Positions 10,451-20,427 of a DNA stretch of 64,000 nt are shown piece after piece. A program made the position numbers and the translations under genes. The stretch is taken from contig JAQWUD010000026.1 in assembly GCA_029242325.1 (NCBI GenBank), positions 1 to 64,000 of the forward strand, in the 5' to 3' direction. The DNA comes from Luminiphilus sp. GTDB lineage: Bacteria > Pseudomonadota > Gammaproteobacteria > Pseudomonadales > Halieaceae. Under the pieces are notes generated by a model, which did no database searches, was not told the origin of the DNA, and worked only from the letters and a program-made list of their open reading frames with translations. Positions within the stretch are counted from its first letter, which is position 1, and each line of letters starts with the position of its first letter.

Positions 10451-11062
10451 ATGTCAATTAATAGACGCCAGTTATTAGCCAGCAGCGCCGCAGTGAGCGC
10501 GATGGGTACCGCAATGAACACCTCGGCAAAAAAAGCCGATAGCCGCGCCTCGCAAGAACCTATTAGTTCATTCGACGGCTCGCAGGACACGCTTCCCGGG
10601 GCGACCGGCTTTAATATCGAAGACAGGCTTGCCATCGCGAATCTCTGTAACTCTTATGCCAGCGGTTACGATGCCGATGATTTTGAGCGCTGGCTCATGC
10701 AGTTCACTAGCGACCCCGTTTGCACCATTTATAATCCTGGCGCAGAACCCATCCGGGTCGCGGGAGACGAGTTCCGTCACCTGTTTAAGCAATTTCGCAC
10801 CAGCGCCACGAATGACAATGTGCAGCCCCTGCATTACAACGGCAATCTGATGATAAAGGCGCAAACAGTAGATTCTGCGATTGCCGAGATGTATATGTTC
10901 TATATTCCTTTCGACGTCACGGCACAAGACAATAGCGGTATCCACTCAGGCGCCCTTAGCATCACTGGCACCTCCCGATACCGGTTTGAGATGGTGAAAG
11001 GTGGCGATAATGTCTGGCGTATTGCCGAGTACACCATCTCGTTTGATCAGAAGACCGTCTGA
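10451..11062 (+). CDS. SnoaL-like (NTF2-fold) protein with twin-arginine-type leader
   Basis: MSINRRQLLASSAAVSAMGTAMNTSA leader; NIEDRLAIANLCNSYASGYDADDFERWLMQF core. Confidence 0.78.
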   Translation: MSINRRQLLASSAAVSAMGTAMNTSAKKADSRASQEPISSFDGSQDTLPGATGFNIEDRLAIANLCNSYASGYDADDFERWLMQFTSDPVCTIYNPGAEPIRVAGDEFRHLFKQFRTSATNDNVQPLHYNGNLMIKAQTVDSAIAEMYMFYIPFDVTAQDNSGIHSGALSITGTSRYRFEMVKGGDNVWRIAEYTISFDQKTV

Positions 11063-11263
11063 CGATCCGGAGTGTTGGTGGCCAATAACGTGTCTAAACG
11101 GGGCGCTGAGCTGGATCACATTCACGTCACAGCCCTGACTAAATCATCGGCCTCTAGCCAATGAGCCAGACCGATGATACAGCCCTGTGCTACCCGAAAA
11201 TGGCGCTGCTGCGCGCGTGCGCCAACTTTTAATTACTACACAACCCGCAGAGAACATACAAAA

Positions 11264-12112
11264 ATGAAATTAGTACGACACGGAGAACCGGGAAAAGAAA
11301 AACCGGGCCTAATAGATAGCCGCGGTGAAATCAGAGACCTATCGGCGATATTAGATGACGTTAACGGCTCCACTTTGTCAGATGACGTGCTCCAGTCGCT
11401 TCTGGGTCACGACCCCTCATCACTTCCAGTGATCGCCCCAGAGACCCGCCTCGGCCCTTGTGTTGGCAATGTAGGAAATCTAATTTGTATTGGCTTGAAC
11501 TTCGAGGACCATGCCAGAGAGGCAAATTTACCCATTCCTCAGGAGCCGGTCGTATTTATGAAGTCCACCAGCGCAATAAGTGGCCCTTTTGACAACGTGA
11601 TCCGCCCAAGAGATTCGCAAAAAATGGACTGGGAGGTTGAGCTGGCAGTTGTCATTGGCAAACGCGCAGCGTACGTAACGGAGGAACAAGCAGAGAGCCA
11701 CATCGCGGGCTACTGTGTTGCAAACGATCTGTCTGAGCGCGAATTCCAGTTCGAGCGAGGGGGTCAATGGGACAAAGGGAAAAGTTGCGAAACCTTCGCT
11801 CCCATTGGACCCTGGCTGGTAACGCGAGACGAAGCTGCCGACATGACGAATCGCGCAATGTGGCTAGAGGTCAACGGGCATCGCTATCAAGACGGATCCA
11901 CATTGCATATGATCTTCCGGCCGGGTTTCCTCGTGCATTATCTTTCTCGATTTATGACGCTGATGCCTGGTGACGTTGTGCTTACCGGCACCCCGCCAGG
12001 AGTCGGTTTTGGGCTGACACCACCCGTGTTTCTGGAGCCGGGAGATTCCATCACCCTGGGTATTGAAGGGCTTGGCGAGCAACGAGCGGTTGTTGTCGAA
12101 GCGCCCCTTTGA
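11264..12112 (+). CDS. Fumarylacetoacetate hydrolase (FAH) family protein
   Basis: ICIGLNFEDHAREANLPIP, DWEVELAVVIGK, GDVVLTGTPPGVGFG signatures; start taken at MKLVRHGEPG. Confidence 0.92.
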   Translation: MKLVRHGEPGKEKPGLIDSRGEIRDLSAILDDVNGSTLSDDVLQSLLGHDPSSLPVIAPETRLGPCVGNVGNLICIGLNFEDHAREANLPIPQEPVVFMKSTSAISGPFDNVIRPRDSQKMDWEVELAVVIGKRAAYVTEEQAESHIAGYCVANDLSEREFQFERGGQWDKGKSCETFAPIGPWLVTRDEAADMTNRAMWLEVNGHRYQDGSTLHMIFRPGFLVHYLSRFMTLMPGDVVLTGTPPGVGFGLTPPVFLEPGDSITLGIEGLGEQRAVVVEAPL

Positions 12113-12152
12113 ATATGCAAAGGTAGTGAAGCAGAAGATTGAGGCAGTGGGC

Positions 12153-13532
12153 ATGACGGACATTATTAGTGCATTAGCGGAGTGCCTCGGTGACCAGCAC
12201 GTCATACTTGGCGCTGATATCACAAACAGAGCAACGAGTTACTGGCGTCCGGAACCAACGCAAACCCTAGCTTTGCTTAAACCTCGAAGCACAGATGAAG
12301 TTAGCCAAATTTTGGCATTGTGCCATGCCCATAACCAACCGGTGGTGGTGCAGGGCGGGCTCACCGGCTGCGTAGACGGCGCAATATCGACAGATCAAGA
12401 AGTGATCATTTCCCTTGAACGAATGAACAAGATCGAGTCAATCGACCCTATTGGCGGCACGGCGACGGTTGAGGCCGGTGTCATCCTAGAAGTACTCCAC
12501 TCTACCCTCGCCGACGAGGGGTTGATGTTCCCCCTCGACCTTGGCGCACGCGGGAGCTGCACTATTGGCGGCAATATCTCGACTAACGCCGGGGGCATCA
12601 ACGTATTGCGATACGGCATGATGAGAGACTTGGTGCTTGGCCTTGAGGCTGTGCTGGCAGACGGCACGGTCATCTCCTCAATGAATCAAATGATCAAAAA
12701 CAACGCGGGTTATGACATCAAGCAGCTCTTTATCGGGTCGGAGGGTACGCTTGGGGTAGTAACGCGCGCGGTCGTCAAAATCCACCCCCGGCCGACAAGC
12801 AAAAATTCGGCAATGGTGGCGGTTCAAGATTTCGATGCCGTAACCGGCTTTTTACAGTACTTGCGCGGCGCCCTCGGCGGCACGTTAAGCGCCTTCGAGG
12901 TGATGTGGGGCAACTATTTTTATGCAGTGACCGAACCCGGCTGGCACCGTTCGCCGATGCAGCGTGATCATCCTTTTTACATCATGATCGAGACCGAAGG
13001 CTCGGATCCGGAGACTGACACGAGTCGCTTCAACGACACACTAGAGCGGGCTTTTGAGACGGAGATCATTAGCGACGCGGTCATCCCGAAATCAGAAGCC
13101 GAACGCAAATCACTCTGGGATATCCGAGAAAATTTTGAGGCGATTCTCGAAAAGCAGCCTTATTACCTCTATGACGTTAGCCTACCTATTAAAGACATGC
13201 CAGAATACGTATCGAGAGTGCATACCGCTTTGCACGAACAGTTTACTGATGCCGCATGCTATGTGCTGGGTCACGTTGCGGACGGCAACCTACATCTGTT
13301 TCTCTGTCCCGGCGAACCCGGTAACTGGCATGAAAGCTGCGATCAGGTCGTTTACGGCCCTTTAGAAAGCTTCAACGGATCTATCTCGGCAGAACACGGA
13401 ATAGGAACTGAAAAGATTAGCTGGCTAGGCATCAGCCGAAGCGAGCCGGAGATCGCGTTAATGCGGCAACTGAAAACCACGATGGACCCCACTAAAATAT
13501 TGGGCGCCGAGCGAGTCATACCGCGAACTTAG
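12153..13532 (+). CDS. FAD-binding oxidoreductase (GlcD/D-2-hydroxyacid dehydrogenase type)
   Basis: VVVQGGLTGCVDGA, GGNISTNAGGINVLRYGMMRDLVLGLEAVLADG, C-terminal SAEHGIGTEK. Confidence 0.92.
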   Translation: MTDIISALAECLGDQHVILGADITNRATSYWRPEPTQTLALLKPRSTDEVSQILALCHAHNQPVVVQGGLTGCVDGAISTDQEVIISLERMNKIESIDPIGGTATVEAGVILEVLHSTLADEGLMFPLDLGARGSCTIGGNISTNAGGINVLRYGMMRDLVLGLEAVLADGTVISSMNQMIKNNAGYDIKQLFIGSEGTLGVVTRAVVKIHPRPTSKNSAMVAVQDFDAVTGFLQYLRGALGGTLSAFEVMWGNYFYAVTEPGWHRSPMQRDHPFYIMIETEGSDPETDTSRFNDTLERAFETEIISDAVIPKSEAERKSLWDIRENFEAILEKQPYYLYDVSLPIKDMPEYVSRVHTALHEQFTDAACYVLGHVADGNLHLFLCPGEPGNWHESCDQVVYGPLESFNGSISAEHGIGTEKISWLGISRSEPEIALMRQLKTTMDPTKILGAERVIPRT

Positions 13533-13612
13533 CCTAGAGAAATCCAAGGCGGGCTGGATCACCTAGCCGCTGCTGCCAACGCAAAAACTTCTGGACAGTA
13601 TTTGCCGCGGGT

Positions 13613-14825
13613 TTAAGGCTCTCCGGCCTCCATAGACTCCAGCTTCTCTTGCTCTGCAATCCACTGGCTCTCCAGCACCGCCAATTCCAGCTTTATTGCG
13701 CCCTCTTCCCTGAGCAACTGAGCCAGCTCCTCACTGTTTGACTGCTCATAGAGTTGTCCGTCGGCCAATCGGCCCTGAAGCACCAGCAATGACTGTTCAG
13801 ATTCTTCGATACACCGCTCTAATTTTTGCACTGCTTTTTTCAGCGGCTGTAATTGCGCTCGCTGATCGGCCGCAGATTGTCGACGCGCTTTCCGATCCGC
13901 CGCCGGAGCAGACGAACTGATCTGTACATCAGAGGCATCAGGTTCTTGCGAGTTTCCTGCCGATAAAACCTATTTTTCGTAGCTCTCTGCGTCACCAGAA
14001 TAGTCAGAGACCGCCCCGTCGTGGACGAGCAGCAGCTGCTCCACCGAGTTGCGGAGTAAATGACGATCGTGGCTGACCAGCACGATAGCGCCCGCGTAGT
14101 TCTGAAGTGCCACCTCAAGGGCATGACGCATATCGAGATCAAGGTGGTTCGTGGGCTCGTCAAGAATCAGTACGTTCGGCGCCTGCCACACGACATTTGC
14201 CAGCGCGAGTCGTGCTTTCTCCCCGCCCGAAAAAGGTCGAATCGCCTCTTTGGCGCGGTCTCCACGGAAATTGAACCCACCTAAAAAATCGAGAATCTCT
14301 TGATCCCGCGCCTTGGGAGATAACCTTTGCAAGTGAAGAAGCGGACTCGCATCCAGATCAAGTACTTCGAGCTGTTGCTGGTCAAAATAGCCTATCTTCA
14401 GATGAGCCCCCTCGGTGCGCTCTACCGCCATTAATGGGAGGTCGCCAGTAAGACTTTTGAGCAGCGTCGACTTGCCGGCGCCGTTTTTCCCCAACAGCCC
14501 AATACGATCCCCGGGACTCAACGACAACGACACTCCCGACAACACTGCTCGCTCCCGATGTCCCGACGACGCGTCGCTGAGAGTCAGTAGCGGGTCACTG
14601 ACTTTACCGGGCGCCGGAAAGGTAAAGGCTGAAGGGTGAGTCGACGTGTGCCTGAGCGACTTTCTGCATGCGCTCAAGCTCTTTAAGCCGCGACTGTGCC
14701 TGGCGCGCTTTAGTGGCTTTAGCCCTGAAACGACGAACAAAATCCTCGATATCCGCGATACGTCGCTGCTGTTTCTCACATGAGGCCTGCTGTTGTGCCA
14801 TATGGGAGATACGCAGCCCCTCCAC
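13613..14825 (-). pseudogene. Truncated, frameshifted ABC-F ATPase (YheS/Uup-like) remnant
   Basis: C-terminal ABC domain (GLLGKNGAGKSTLL, FSGGEKARLALANVVW, LILDEPTNHLDLDMRHAL) and the linker RFRAKATKARQAQSRLKELERM lie in different frames (break near 14627). In-frame TAG at 13970-13972 interrupts an otherwise continuous frame to 13613. N-terminal ABC domain absent. Confidence 0.88.
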
Positions 14826-14838
14826 GTCGATCGACCAT

Positions 14839-14864
14839 AAAAAAGCCGGGCTGAACCCGGCTTT
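14839..14864 (-). terminator. Rho-independent terminator after the hydantoinase B gene
   Basis: Minus strand AAAGCCGGG-TTCAG-CCCGGCTTTTTT: 9-bp perfect stem and T-tract, 27 nt downstream of the ORF end. Confidence 0.85.
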
Positions 14865-14890
14865 GTGAGTGCCAAAGAGCCGGAGCTAAG

Positions 14891-16813
14891 TCAGCCGCGC
14901 GCCATTTTAACGCGACCTTTGGGTTTGGGCTGTTGCTCGAGGAACTTCAATGCCCAAGCCTGAAACTCAGGTTGTCGCGGTGCATCGAGCCCCGTTTCCT
15001 TTTTGCACCGCTTCTTCAGCTCGGCGATGTCACCACCACGGTCAAACATCTTGACCTTGCCGCGCGACTTCGCCATACGCGCTCGCAGCGACTTGGTTTT
15101 CTTCTCGTCCACAGTGAGGTCTGCGTTCATGACCACGCCGTAACGTCGGGCACCCTCGGTTGAAACCAAGCCCGCTCGCACGTCAAATTCAACGCGTTCG
15201 GTCTCTCTCTTGAGAGGATCACCACAGCCTCCTCCACCCCAAGTGTTGAAGTACAGAATGTCCCCGGCGCTGACGGCGATGCGGTCACACTTACTTGGCA
15301 TCCGCTCTTCACTACCATCGACTCGCTTCAGGATTTTTTCTGAGCGGCGTCCCGGCAAGCCTCCATTCACACCCCAGGGATAAGTGAGCCACCGATCGTC
15401 ATGGATCGAGATCGTTCCCGGCTCCAAAAAGCAGTAACCCATACGCAGCCCGTTACCACCCCGGTTGTAGCCGGCACCACCACTGTCCGTGATAGTCTCG
15501 TAGGCCTCGATTCGCAGCGGAAAGTAGCTCTCGAGGAACTCATTGGGCACATTGGTAAAGCTCGGCCACAGTGAATGACCATCCGGGCCGTCGCCCGAGG
15601 GCTTCCCGGGGATACCACCAAAGCCAATTGAATACAGCTGATACCACTCGCCATTCTTATCGTAGCCCGAGTACATAAAATGAGGGCTGTCGGAGAACCC
15701 GGCTCCGGCGAGAAAATCCGGATCTCCTTGCCCCAACAAGCCGCCCAGCACATCGAATATACGGCCCAATGCGTGAGTTCGACACGACAGTGCGGCTGGC
15801 TCTCGTGGTTTCAACAACGTACCTTCCGGAATATGAACTTCCATCAGATCGTAAAAACCGTCGTTGAACATAATCTGGGGGTCAAACACCATAATCATGT
15901 AAACCCCGCAGAACATCTTGAACATCTCCTCGTTGAGGTAGAAGTTAATCGAGCTAATCGACTGCGGGTCAGTGCCATCAAAGTCGAAAATGACTTTGTC
16001 TTTATCGCGCCACATGGAGCACTTGATTCGATACGGGCCCATCCCTAAGCCGTCATCACAAATATAATCTTCGAAGTACTGCTTTTTCTCCGGGACGGTA
16101 TCTTTAATAAGCTTGGCCATGGCGCGCTTATTGCGGGCCAGAAGCTCATCAAGTGCAGAGTAATACTCGTCGTCACCGAAGCGCTCCGCCATCTCAATCA
16201 CGCGCTTTTCCGCCGTTCGCATTGCAGCCACCAGCGCATTGAAGTCACTGCGATTCCACGTCGGCATACGGCTGTTATGCAAAATGAGGTTAAGCACATC
16301 TGTCTGCAGTTCGTCATTTTTAAATATCTTGAGTGGCGGTACGCGAATACCCTCCTCAAAGATTTCTCGAGCGTCCGTGGGCAGACTACCCGGCACCTTG
16401 CCACCCACATCAGTCATATGGCCAAACATGGCGGCATAGGCAATCAAACGACCGTCTTTGAAAATAGGCCGCAGGAGCAACCAATCATTGATGTGACTAA
16501 TGGCGCCATTACAGGCGTAGGGGTCGGTGGTGAGAAACAGGTCTCCCTCTTCGATAGTGCCGTCATAAGCCTCTTTAAAGCCATGGATAAAGCTGCCGAA
16601 CTGGCCCACCACCATCTTGCCCTCGAGATTGGCAATCATTGGGAACATATCATTCTGCTCCCGGATACCCGGTGACATCGCCGTCCGAAAGACCACTGCA
16701 TCCATTTCGTAACGCGCATTCATCATCGCGTTCTCGATAATGTCGAGAGTGATAGGGTCGATATCCTTACGCTTCAATTTCTTTGAGTTTGTTTCAACGA
16801 TTGTTGCAGGCAT
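14891..16813 (-). CDS. Hydantoinase B/oxoprolinase family protein
   Basis: DPITLDIIENAMMNARYEMDAVVFRTAMSPGIREQNDMFP N-terminus and GGAGYNRGGNGLRMGY, typical of HyuB; likely start MPATIVETN. Confidence 0.92.
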   Translation of the reverse strand: MPATIVETNSKKLKRKDIDPITLDIIENAMMNARYEMDAVVFRTAMSPGIREQNDMFPMIANLEGKMVVGQFGSFIHGFKEAYDGTIEEGDLFLTTDPYACNGAISHINDWLLLRPIFKDGRLIAYAAMFGHMTDVGGKVPGSLPTDAREIFEEGIRVPPLKIFKNDELQTDVLNLILHNSRMPTWNRSDFNALVAAMRTAEKRVIEMAERFGDDEYYSALDELLARNKRAMAKLIKDTVPEKKQYFEDYICDDGLGMGPYRIKCSMWRDKDKVIFDFDGTDPQSISSINFYLNEEMFKMFCGVYMIMVFDPQIMFNDGFYDLMEVHIPEGTLLKPREPAALSCRTHALGRIFDVLGGLLGQGDPDFLAGAGFSDSPHFMYSGYDKNGEWYQLYSIGFGGIPGKPSGDGPDGHSLWPSFTNVPNEFLESYFPLRIEAYETITDSGGAGYNRGGNGLRMGYCFLEPGTISIHDDRWLTYPWGVNGGLPGRRSEKILKRVDGSEERMPSKCDRIAVSAGDILYFNTWGGGGCGDPLKRETERVEFDVRAGLVSTEGARRYGVVMNADLTVDEKKTKSLRARMAKSRGKVKMFDRGGDIAELKKRCKKETGLDAPRQPEFQAWALKFLEQQPKPKGRVKMARG

Positions 16814-16829
16814 TTTTATTTCCCCTCGA

Positions 16830-18890
16830 TCAAGCTGACGGTGCAATCAGGATGTTGCCGAATTTATCGACGTTGCCGGTGTGGCCAGCCAAGATGACCG
16901 TGGTCGAATCCATCTCCAGCACAATCGCGGGCCCGTCAATTTTATTGCCGGCTTTGAGTTCGTTTCTTCGATACAGAGTGGCTTCCATGTCCTTGCCGTC
17001 CATAAAGACTTTTGAGGTGCCAATCTTGGCCGCGGCAACCGGTGTACGGCTTCCTGCTTTGGTCACCTTTTTCGAATCAATCTCTGCGCTCTTCCCTTGC
17101 GCAACTGCGCGCACGTTTACAATCTCTTTGTCTGCATCAAGCGCAAAGGTGAACAGTTGCCGATGCATCTCATCGAAGGGCTCTCCGATGACAGACAAGC
17201 CCTTGGACTTCAGCTTCTTGAGATCGAAATCGACTGTGAGCTGCAAGCCCTGGCCCGAATAACGGATATCCGCCTGATAGGTCACCGACCGGTGCGCCTT
17301 GGGGACCCCCTCTTTCTCGAGGGTCTTCAATGCCTTGCTGGCAAGCTGCTGAAAGATCCGGCTCAGTTCCGCAGGAGAAGTATTACCGAACCGGCGAATA
17401 AAGGTTCTCGAGGCCTCATCGCGCACACGGGTAGTGGCGTCACCGTAGGCACACAGTACGCCCGGCCCAGGAGGGATAATCACAGGCCAACTGTTCATCA
17501 GCTTGCCCAGGGCGTTAGCGTGCAGTGGTCCGGCCCCACCAAAACCGATCAAAGCGAAGTCCCGTGGATCGAAACCCTGCTCTACAGAAACCAATCTGAG
17601 CGCGCCGTACATGTTTTCGTTGACGATATCGATGATGCCCGCCGCCGCTCTTTTCATCGAAATACCGAGCGCGTCAGCGATCGGCTTGATCGCCGCCTCC
17701 GCGCGATCCTTGCGAATTTCCATGTCGCCGCCAAGGCGCACTTCACTAGGCAGGTAACCGAGCACGACATTGGCGTCGGTCACCGTAGGCAGCTCTCCAC
17801 CCATGTTGTAGGCGGCGGGGCCAGGCTCTGCACCTGCACTTTCCGGCCCAACCCGCAGGGCGCCCGTGAGTTCAGGCACGTGCGCGATCGAACCGCCACC
17901 GGCCCCTACGGTCCGAACATCGACTGACGAGGCCCGCACGGTCACGTCGCCAACGGTTGTCTCTCTTCGCAACTGCGCTTTACTATCTTGCACCAGCGCA
18001 ACGTCTGTAGAGGTCCCGCCCATATCGAAGGTGAGTAAGTTGGCAAAGCCTGCCTGCTTTGCCACCCAGACTGCTCCTGAGACGCCTCCCGCGGGCCCGG
18101 ACATAAGCAGATTCACGGGCAAAGATTCAGCCACTTTTGCCGAGGCCATACCGCCGTCTGAGCGGAGAATGTGAAGCTTCACATCTTTCATGGTGCTCTT
18201 GAGTTTTCGTTCTAGATTTTTGACGTATTGCGCCACCTTGGGACGCACATAGGAGTTCGCAACCGTCGTAATGGTGCGCTCATATTCCTGCATTTCGGGT
18301 ACAACGTTGTAAGATAGCGAGACAGGTATGTTCGGAAATACCTGCTTGGCAAGTTTCTCCACTTCCCTCTCGTGAGCCGGATTCGCGTAGGAATTCACCA
18401 ATGAAATGGTCAGCGCCTCGATATTTTCTTTTTTGAGCCGCTTAAGCTCTTTTGTGAGGACTGTTTTATTGAGCTTGCGCACCACCTTGCCATCGGCTCC
18501 CATGCGCTCATCTGCTTCTATCGTGCAGGCGAGTGGCGCCAACGGCGCGGATTTGTTGTAGATCACCCAACCACCCAGACCACCCGGCACGTAAGACCGT
18601 GCGATCTGCAGGACCTGTCGGTAACCCTTTGTCGTAACCAAACCGACCTTGGCGCCAGATCCCGTTAAGACGGTATTGGTAGCAACGGTCGTACCGTGCA
18701 TTACCTGAGCGATTTCGGCCGGATCGATACCCGCGTTGTCGCAGATCTTTGCCACCCCATTCATCACTCCGATAGACGAATCAGCGGGAGTACTGGGGAC
18801 TTTGGCGGTATAGATAGCGCCTGATTTCTCATCAACGAGAATCAGGTCGGTGAACGTGCCGCCGACGTCGACACCAAGACGATAAGGCAT
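16830..18890 (-). CDS. Hydantoinase A/oxoprolinase family protein
   Basis: MPYRLGVDVGGTFTDLILVD, GTTVATNTVL, TFDMGGTSTDVAL motifs. Confidence 0.94.
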   Translation of the reverse strand: MPYRLGVDVGGTFTDLILVDEKSGAIYTAKVPSTPADSSIGVMNGVAKICDNAGIDPAEIAQVMHGTTVATNTVLTGSGAKVGLVTTKGYRQVLQIARSYVPGGLGGWVIYNKSAPLAPLACTIEADERMGADGKVVRKLNKTVLTKELKRLKKENIEALTISLVNSYANPAHEREVEKLAKQVFPNIPVSLSYNVVPEMQEYERTITTVANSYVRPKVAQYVKNLERKLKSTMKDVKLHILRSDGGMASAKVAESLPVNLLMSGPAGGVSGAVWVAKQAGFANLLTFDMGGTSTDVALVQDSKAQLRRETTVGDVTVRASSVDVRTVGAGGGSIAHVPELTGALRVGPESAGAEPGPAAYNMGGELPTVTDANVVLGYLPSEVRLGGDMEIRKDRAEAAIKPIADALGISMKRAAAGIIDIVNENMYGALRLVSVEQGFDPRDFALIGFGGAGPLHANALGKLMNSWPVIIPPGPGVLCAYGDATTRVRDEASRTFIRRFGNTSPAELSRIFQQLASKALKTLEKEGVPKAHRSVTYQADIRYSGQGLQLTVDFDLKKLKSKGLSVIGEPFDEMHRQLFTFALDADKEIVNVRAVAQGKSAEIDSKKVTKAGSRTPVAAAKIGTSKVFMDGKDMEATLYRRNELKAGNKIDGPAIVLEMDSTTVILAGHTGNVDKFGNILIAPSA

Positions 18891-19092
18891 GCTGGCCTCC
18901 TCTTGTTATGGATCTTGTTGTGATCTCACTGCGAGTTGCAGTACACCGGCGATTCAGGACCTGACGTTATCGCCACTCGCAACAATTGACCGGACATTTG
19001 CTACAATCTCGCTTCACCGACAACGATGCACCAAACTGCACACTGGTGCAAGGTATCATCCGATCCCATTTTGAAATCCATCGGAGCTTCCC

Positions 19093-20277
19093 ATGATGAA
19101 ACCCCTCGCCGGCATCCGCATATTGGCCATTGAACAATTCGGCGCGGGACCCTATGGGTCCATGTACCTCGCCGAGCTCGGCGCAGAAGTCATCAAAATT
19201 GAGAACCGTGCCACCGGCGGCGATCCGGCTCGGCAATCCGGTTCAGTAAAGTTGGCCGAAGACGATAGCGCCTACTTCCAAGCCTTCAACCTGGCGAAAA
19301 AGAGCGTCACGCTCAACCTCAAGAGTGACGAGGGTCGGAAGCTGTTCCATGAGTTGGTGCGCACCAGCGACGTGGTCTGGAACAACCTCCGGGGTAGCCA
19401 GCCCGCAAAAATGGGCTTGGATTACGAAACGCTTCAGGTCGTCAAACCCGACATCATCTGCACGCATATCTCCGCCTATGGGCGTGACAACGACCGCGCG
19501 GACTGGCCAGGATATGACTATCTGATGCAGGCTGAGTGCGGTTTTTTGTCGGTCACGGGCGAGCCCGGCACGCCGCCCGCGCGCTTTGGCCTATCGATGA
19601 TCGATTTTATGACCGGTGTCGTGGCGGCGCTTGGCTGTGTGTCGGCTTTGCTGGCACGAGCGAGTCAGGGTGGACGCGATGTCGATATCAGTTTGTTCGA
19701 TGTGGCTTTGCATCAGCTCACCTATCCCGGCACCTGGTACCTGAACCACGGCATTGAGACCGGGCGCGTGGCGCGCTCCGCGCATCCCTACAACACTCCG
19801 GTGCAGCTCTATAACACTGCCGACGGCTGGATCTTTATTATGTGTATGACCGATAAGTTCTGGCAGCTGCTACTGGAACGGATTGAGCACACGGCGCTCG
19901 CTGATGACCCGAGATTCAATTCCATGGCGGGACGGGCAGAGAACCGAGACGCACTGACCGAGGTCCTTGACGAGATATTTCAGACCGAAGAAACCGACCA
20001 TTGGTTCGCACTGTTGCAAACCTATATTCCAGTCGCACCCGTATATAACTTACCCAATGCGCTCGACAACCCTTTCGTTGCATCGACTGGCATGATGCAA
20101 ACCCTGTCGCATCGTGAGTTCGGTGAATACCGCGGATTGAGTAATCCCATCAAGATTGATAACCAGAGAATGACCACTCACTGTGGGGCCGGCCTCGGTG
20201 CCGATAACGCCGCAATTCTGGGTGGGGAACTGGGCGTTGAAAATCTTGAGGACCTGTCTGACCGAGGCATTATCTAG
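19093..20277 (+). CDS. CaiB/BaiF family CoA-transferase
   Basis: LAGIRILAIEQFGAGPYGSMYLAELGAEVIKIEN, NLAKKSVTLNLKSDEGR. Confidence 0.95.
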   Translation: MMKPLAGIRILAIEQFGAGPYGSMYLAELGAEVIKIENRATGGDPARQSGSVKLAEDDSAYFQAFNLAKKSVTLNLKSDEGRKLFHELVRTSDVVWNNLRGSQPAKMGLDYETLQVVKPDIICTHISAYGRDNDRADWPGYDYLMQAECGFLSVTGEPGTPPARFGLSMIDFMTGVVAALGCVSALLARASQGGRDVDISLFDVALHQLTYPGTWYLNHGIETGRVARSAHPYNTPVQLYNTADGWIFIMCMTDKFWQLLLERIEHTALADDPRFNSMAGRAENRDALTEVLDEIFQTEETDHWFALLQTYIPVAPVYNLPNALDNPFVASTGMMQTLSHREFGEYRGLSNPIKIDNQRMTTHCGAGLGADNAAILGGELGVENLEDLSDRGII

Positions 20278-20427
20278 GTGCTTGCTTTGACCGGCGAGCA
20301 GTTGACGTGCTTGCTCTCAAGTGTCACGGGCAGCCGACCCCCACAAAGAGGCTGATTGGTTCAACCGGTATTATGCTAAAGCTGTACAGCTAGCCTCGCA
20401 ACGGAGGGCTATCCCGTTTTTGGCCGA

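Noticed and set aside
14604-14875. Possibility that the ABC-F fragments are separate small genes
   Set aside because: The linker, ABC domain and C-terminal coiled coil read in order as one ABC-F protein once a single frameshift and one stop are bridged.
17097-17927. 276-aa plus-strand ORF antisense to hydantoinase A
   Set aside because: Fully embedded in a strongly supported gene; its composition looks like an antisense shadow frame, with no recognisable domain.
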